This document shows positions 62,960 to 64,000 of a stretch of 64,000 bases of DNA, in pieces. The stretch is from contig CM007989.1 of NCBI GenBank assembly GCA_002189035.1, forward strand, positions 930,001-994,000, given 5' to 3'. The translations under genes and the position numbers were made by a program. The stretch's first letter is position 1, and every line of letters begins with the position of its first letter. The stretch is from Utricularia gibba. Taxonomy: Eukaryota > Streptophyta > Magnoliopsida > Lamiales > Lentibulariaceae. A model generated the notes under the pieces. It was not told where the DNA came from, searched no databases, and saw nothing but the letters and a program-made list of their open reading frames with translations.

Positions 62960-64000
62960 TTTTTGTATTAAAATTTCCAAGTAATACAAGAAAAAAAAAA
63001 AAAAACCCAACGCCTGCATTCACCAACTAACTAAAACCACTTCCCTGGCCGGTACCATGTGTTGGGCTGCCGAGTAGAACTGAAGAACTACTTTTTTTCT
63101 TCCCCCATGTTTTTCATTTATTTTGAAATTAAAAAGGTTTTCCAAATATTTTGTGATTTTATCAATGAAATTTATAATTAAAAATATTACAAAATACGAA
63201 AAGCAAAACCCGATCAGATGACATCATCAAGACATCATGAAAACAAACAATATAAAATAAATAAGATTGATAGGTTTCGGTACACCAGTCCCCGGTCACC
63301 CCCCTCAAAGAAAATGTCTTCATATGATATTTTTTTGACCCACCTCCCCTTGTCCAAATGTCTAATCCATGAACACACGCATACCAAGTAATGTCTTAAT
63401 TTTTAATAAAATTACATCAAAATTTCAGATTCTGGATTTTTTCTTTCTAAAATTAAGAGGATGTTATAATCTACTTCTCACTTTTCATTTTCCTTGTTCT
63501 TATAATGAGAAGTAATAAATATTTCATTTTCTTTCTCATTATTATAAGTAAATTGCACGTATAATATATTCTATTTGAAAATGAGAATATAAAATGCGAA
63601 TGATATTTTTATTCTAATAACAAAATGTATTTTTCGAGCACTCAAACCGGCTTATGTAGGCATTTGAAAAAATACATTATTTTTTAAAATTGTATTTCTA
63701 AATATCCACATGAATCGTTATTAATGTTGTAAATGTATAATATTTTTTAAACATTTTTTCAACATCTACAACAGCTTACGTGGATATCTATAAAATATTC
63801 TCCGAAAATTGTCGAAATTTTCTTTTTCGGATCAAATTCAAAGGAGTAAGATTTTCAAGCTCGGCGACTCCTTTGCTTTTCAACAAGTCCTTCCTTCCTT
63901 ACTTGAGGAAGAACATTATGGTTGACTGATTAAAAAAGGCAGACTATTTCCATTTAATAATTAAATAATATTATATTTTGGTGAATATCGAATTGGAGAC
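62960..64000. other. AT-rich DFR upstream region; no gene recognised
   Basis: Poly-T and poly-A runs at 62956-63003, then AT-rich sequence to the window end. No conserved ORF on either strand. Confidence 0.55.

Overview
The window is 64 kb of plant nuclear DNA, almost certainly from a eudicot. The coding exons are moderately GC-rich and split by short AT-rich GT-AG introns. The intergenic DNA is very AT-rich, and the proteins are plant-specific or plant-type families (CHX antiporter, NIP boron channel, CDPK, DFR, DOG1-like, type I MADS, HOTHEAD-like GMC oxidoreductase). No CRISPR array, bacterial operon, viral gene or intact transposon was recognised. The species cannot be named from the sequence.

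Layout. 0-2.6 kb: 5' part of a Sec14/SFH lipid-transfer protein (-). 4.5-11.4 kb: RAD21/SCC1 cohesin kleisin (+), 15 exons. 11.7-13.1 kb: stearoyl-ACP desaturase (-). 13.6-16.2 kb: CHX cation/H+ antiporter (-), two frameshifts. 18.4-20.2 kb: proteasome subunit RPN12 (-). 20.8-22.1 kb: DOMON-cytochrome b561 (+). 22.3-25.5 kb: LRR receptor-like pseudokinase (-). 26.3-28.2 kb: GMC oxidoreductase (+). 28.6-31.0 kb: EMC10 (+). 32.1-34.0 kb: PP2C (+). 34.5-36.5 kb: UBR7 (+). 37.1-42.5 kb: a rearranged segment with two SPIKE1 (DOCK GEF) pseudogene pieces, an inverted second copy of the b561 gene and a DOG1-like gene. 43.3-44.6 kb: carboxylesterase (-). 45.6-47.8 kb: NIP5;1-type boron channel (-), with AUG-stop elements in its leader. 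49.9-53.6 kb: membralin (+). 53.8-54.8 kb: type I MADS (-). 55.9-57.4 kb: AAA-ATPase (-). 58.2-60.5 kb: CDPK (-). 61.4-62.8 kb: dihydroflavonol 4-reductase (-).

Exon models were built by hand from splice signals and family alignment. For most genes the summed exon length is an exact multiple of three and the protein length fits the family. Where it does not, the cause each time is one missing base. There are eight such sites in seven genes, mostly in or beside G/C runs, and one can be checked inside the window: the two b561 copies have six versus five G. This looks more like a base-deletion error of the assembly than decay of seven genes, though real pseudogenes cannot be excluded.

The most interesting items are: the AUGUAA minimal ORF upstream of the boron channel, matching the known boron-responsive device of Arabidopsis NIP5;1; a 1.8-kb inverted duplication whose second copy carries the tail of the neighbouring receptor kinase, which shows the direction of copying; an internally deleted SPIKE1 pseudogene whose 3' end occurs twice; and four GC-AG introns. 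The genes are unrelated housekeeping, signalling and metabolic genes and do not form a cluster with one joint function.
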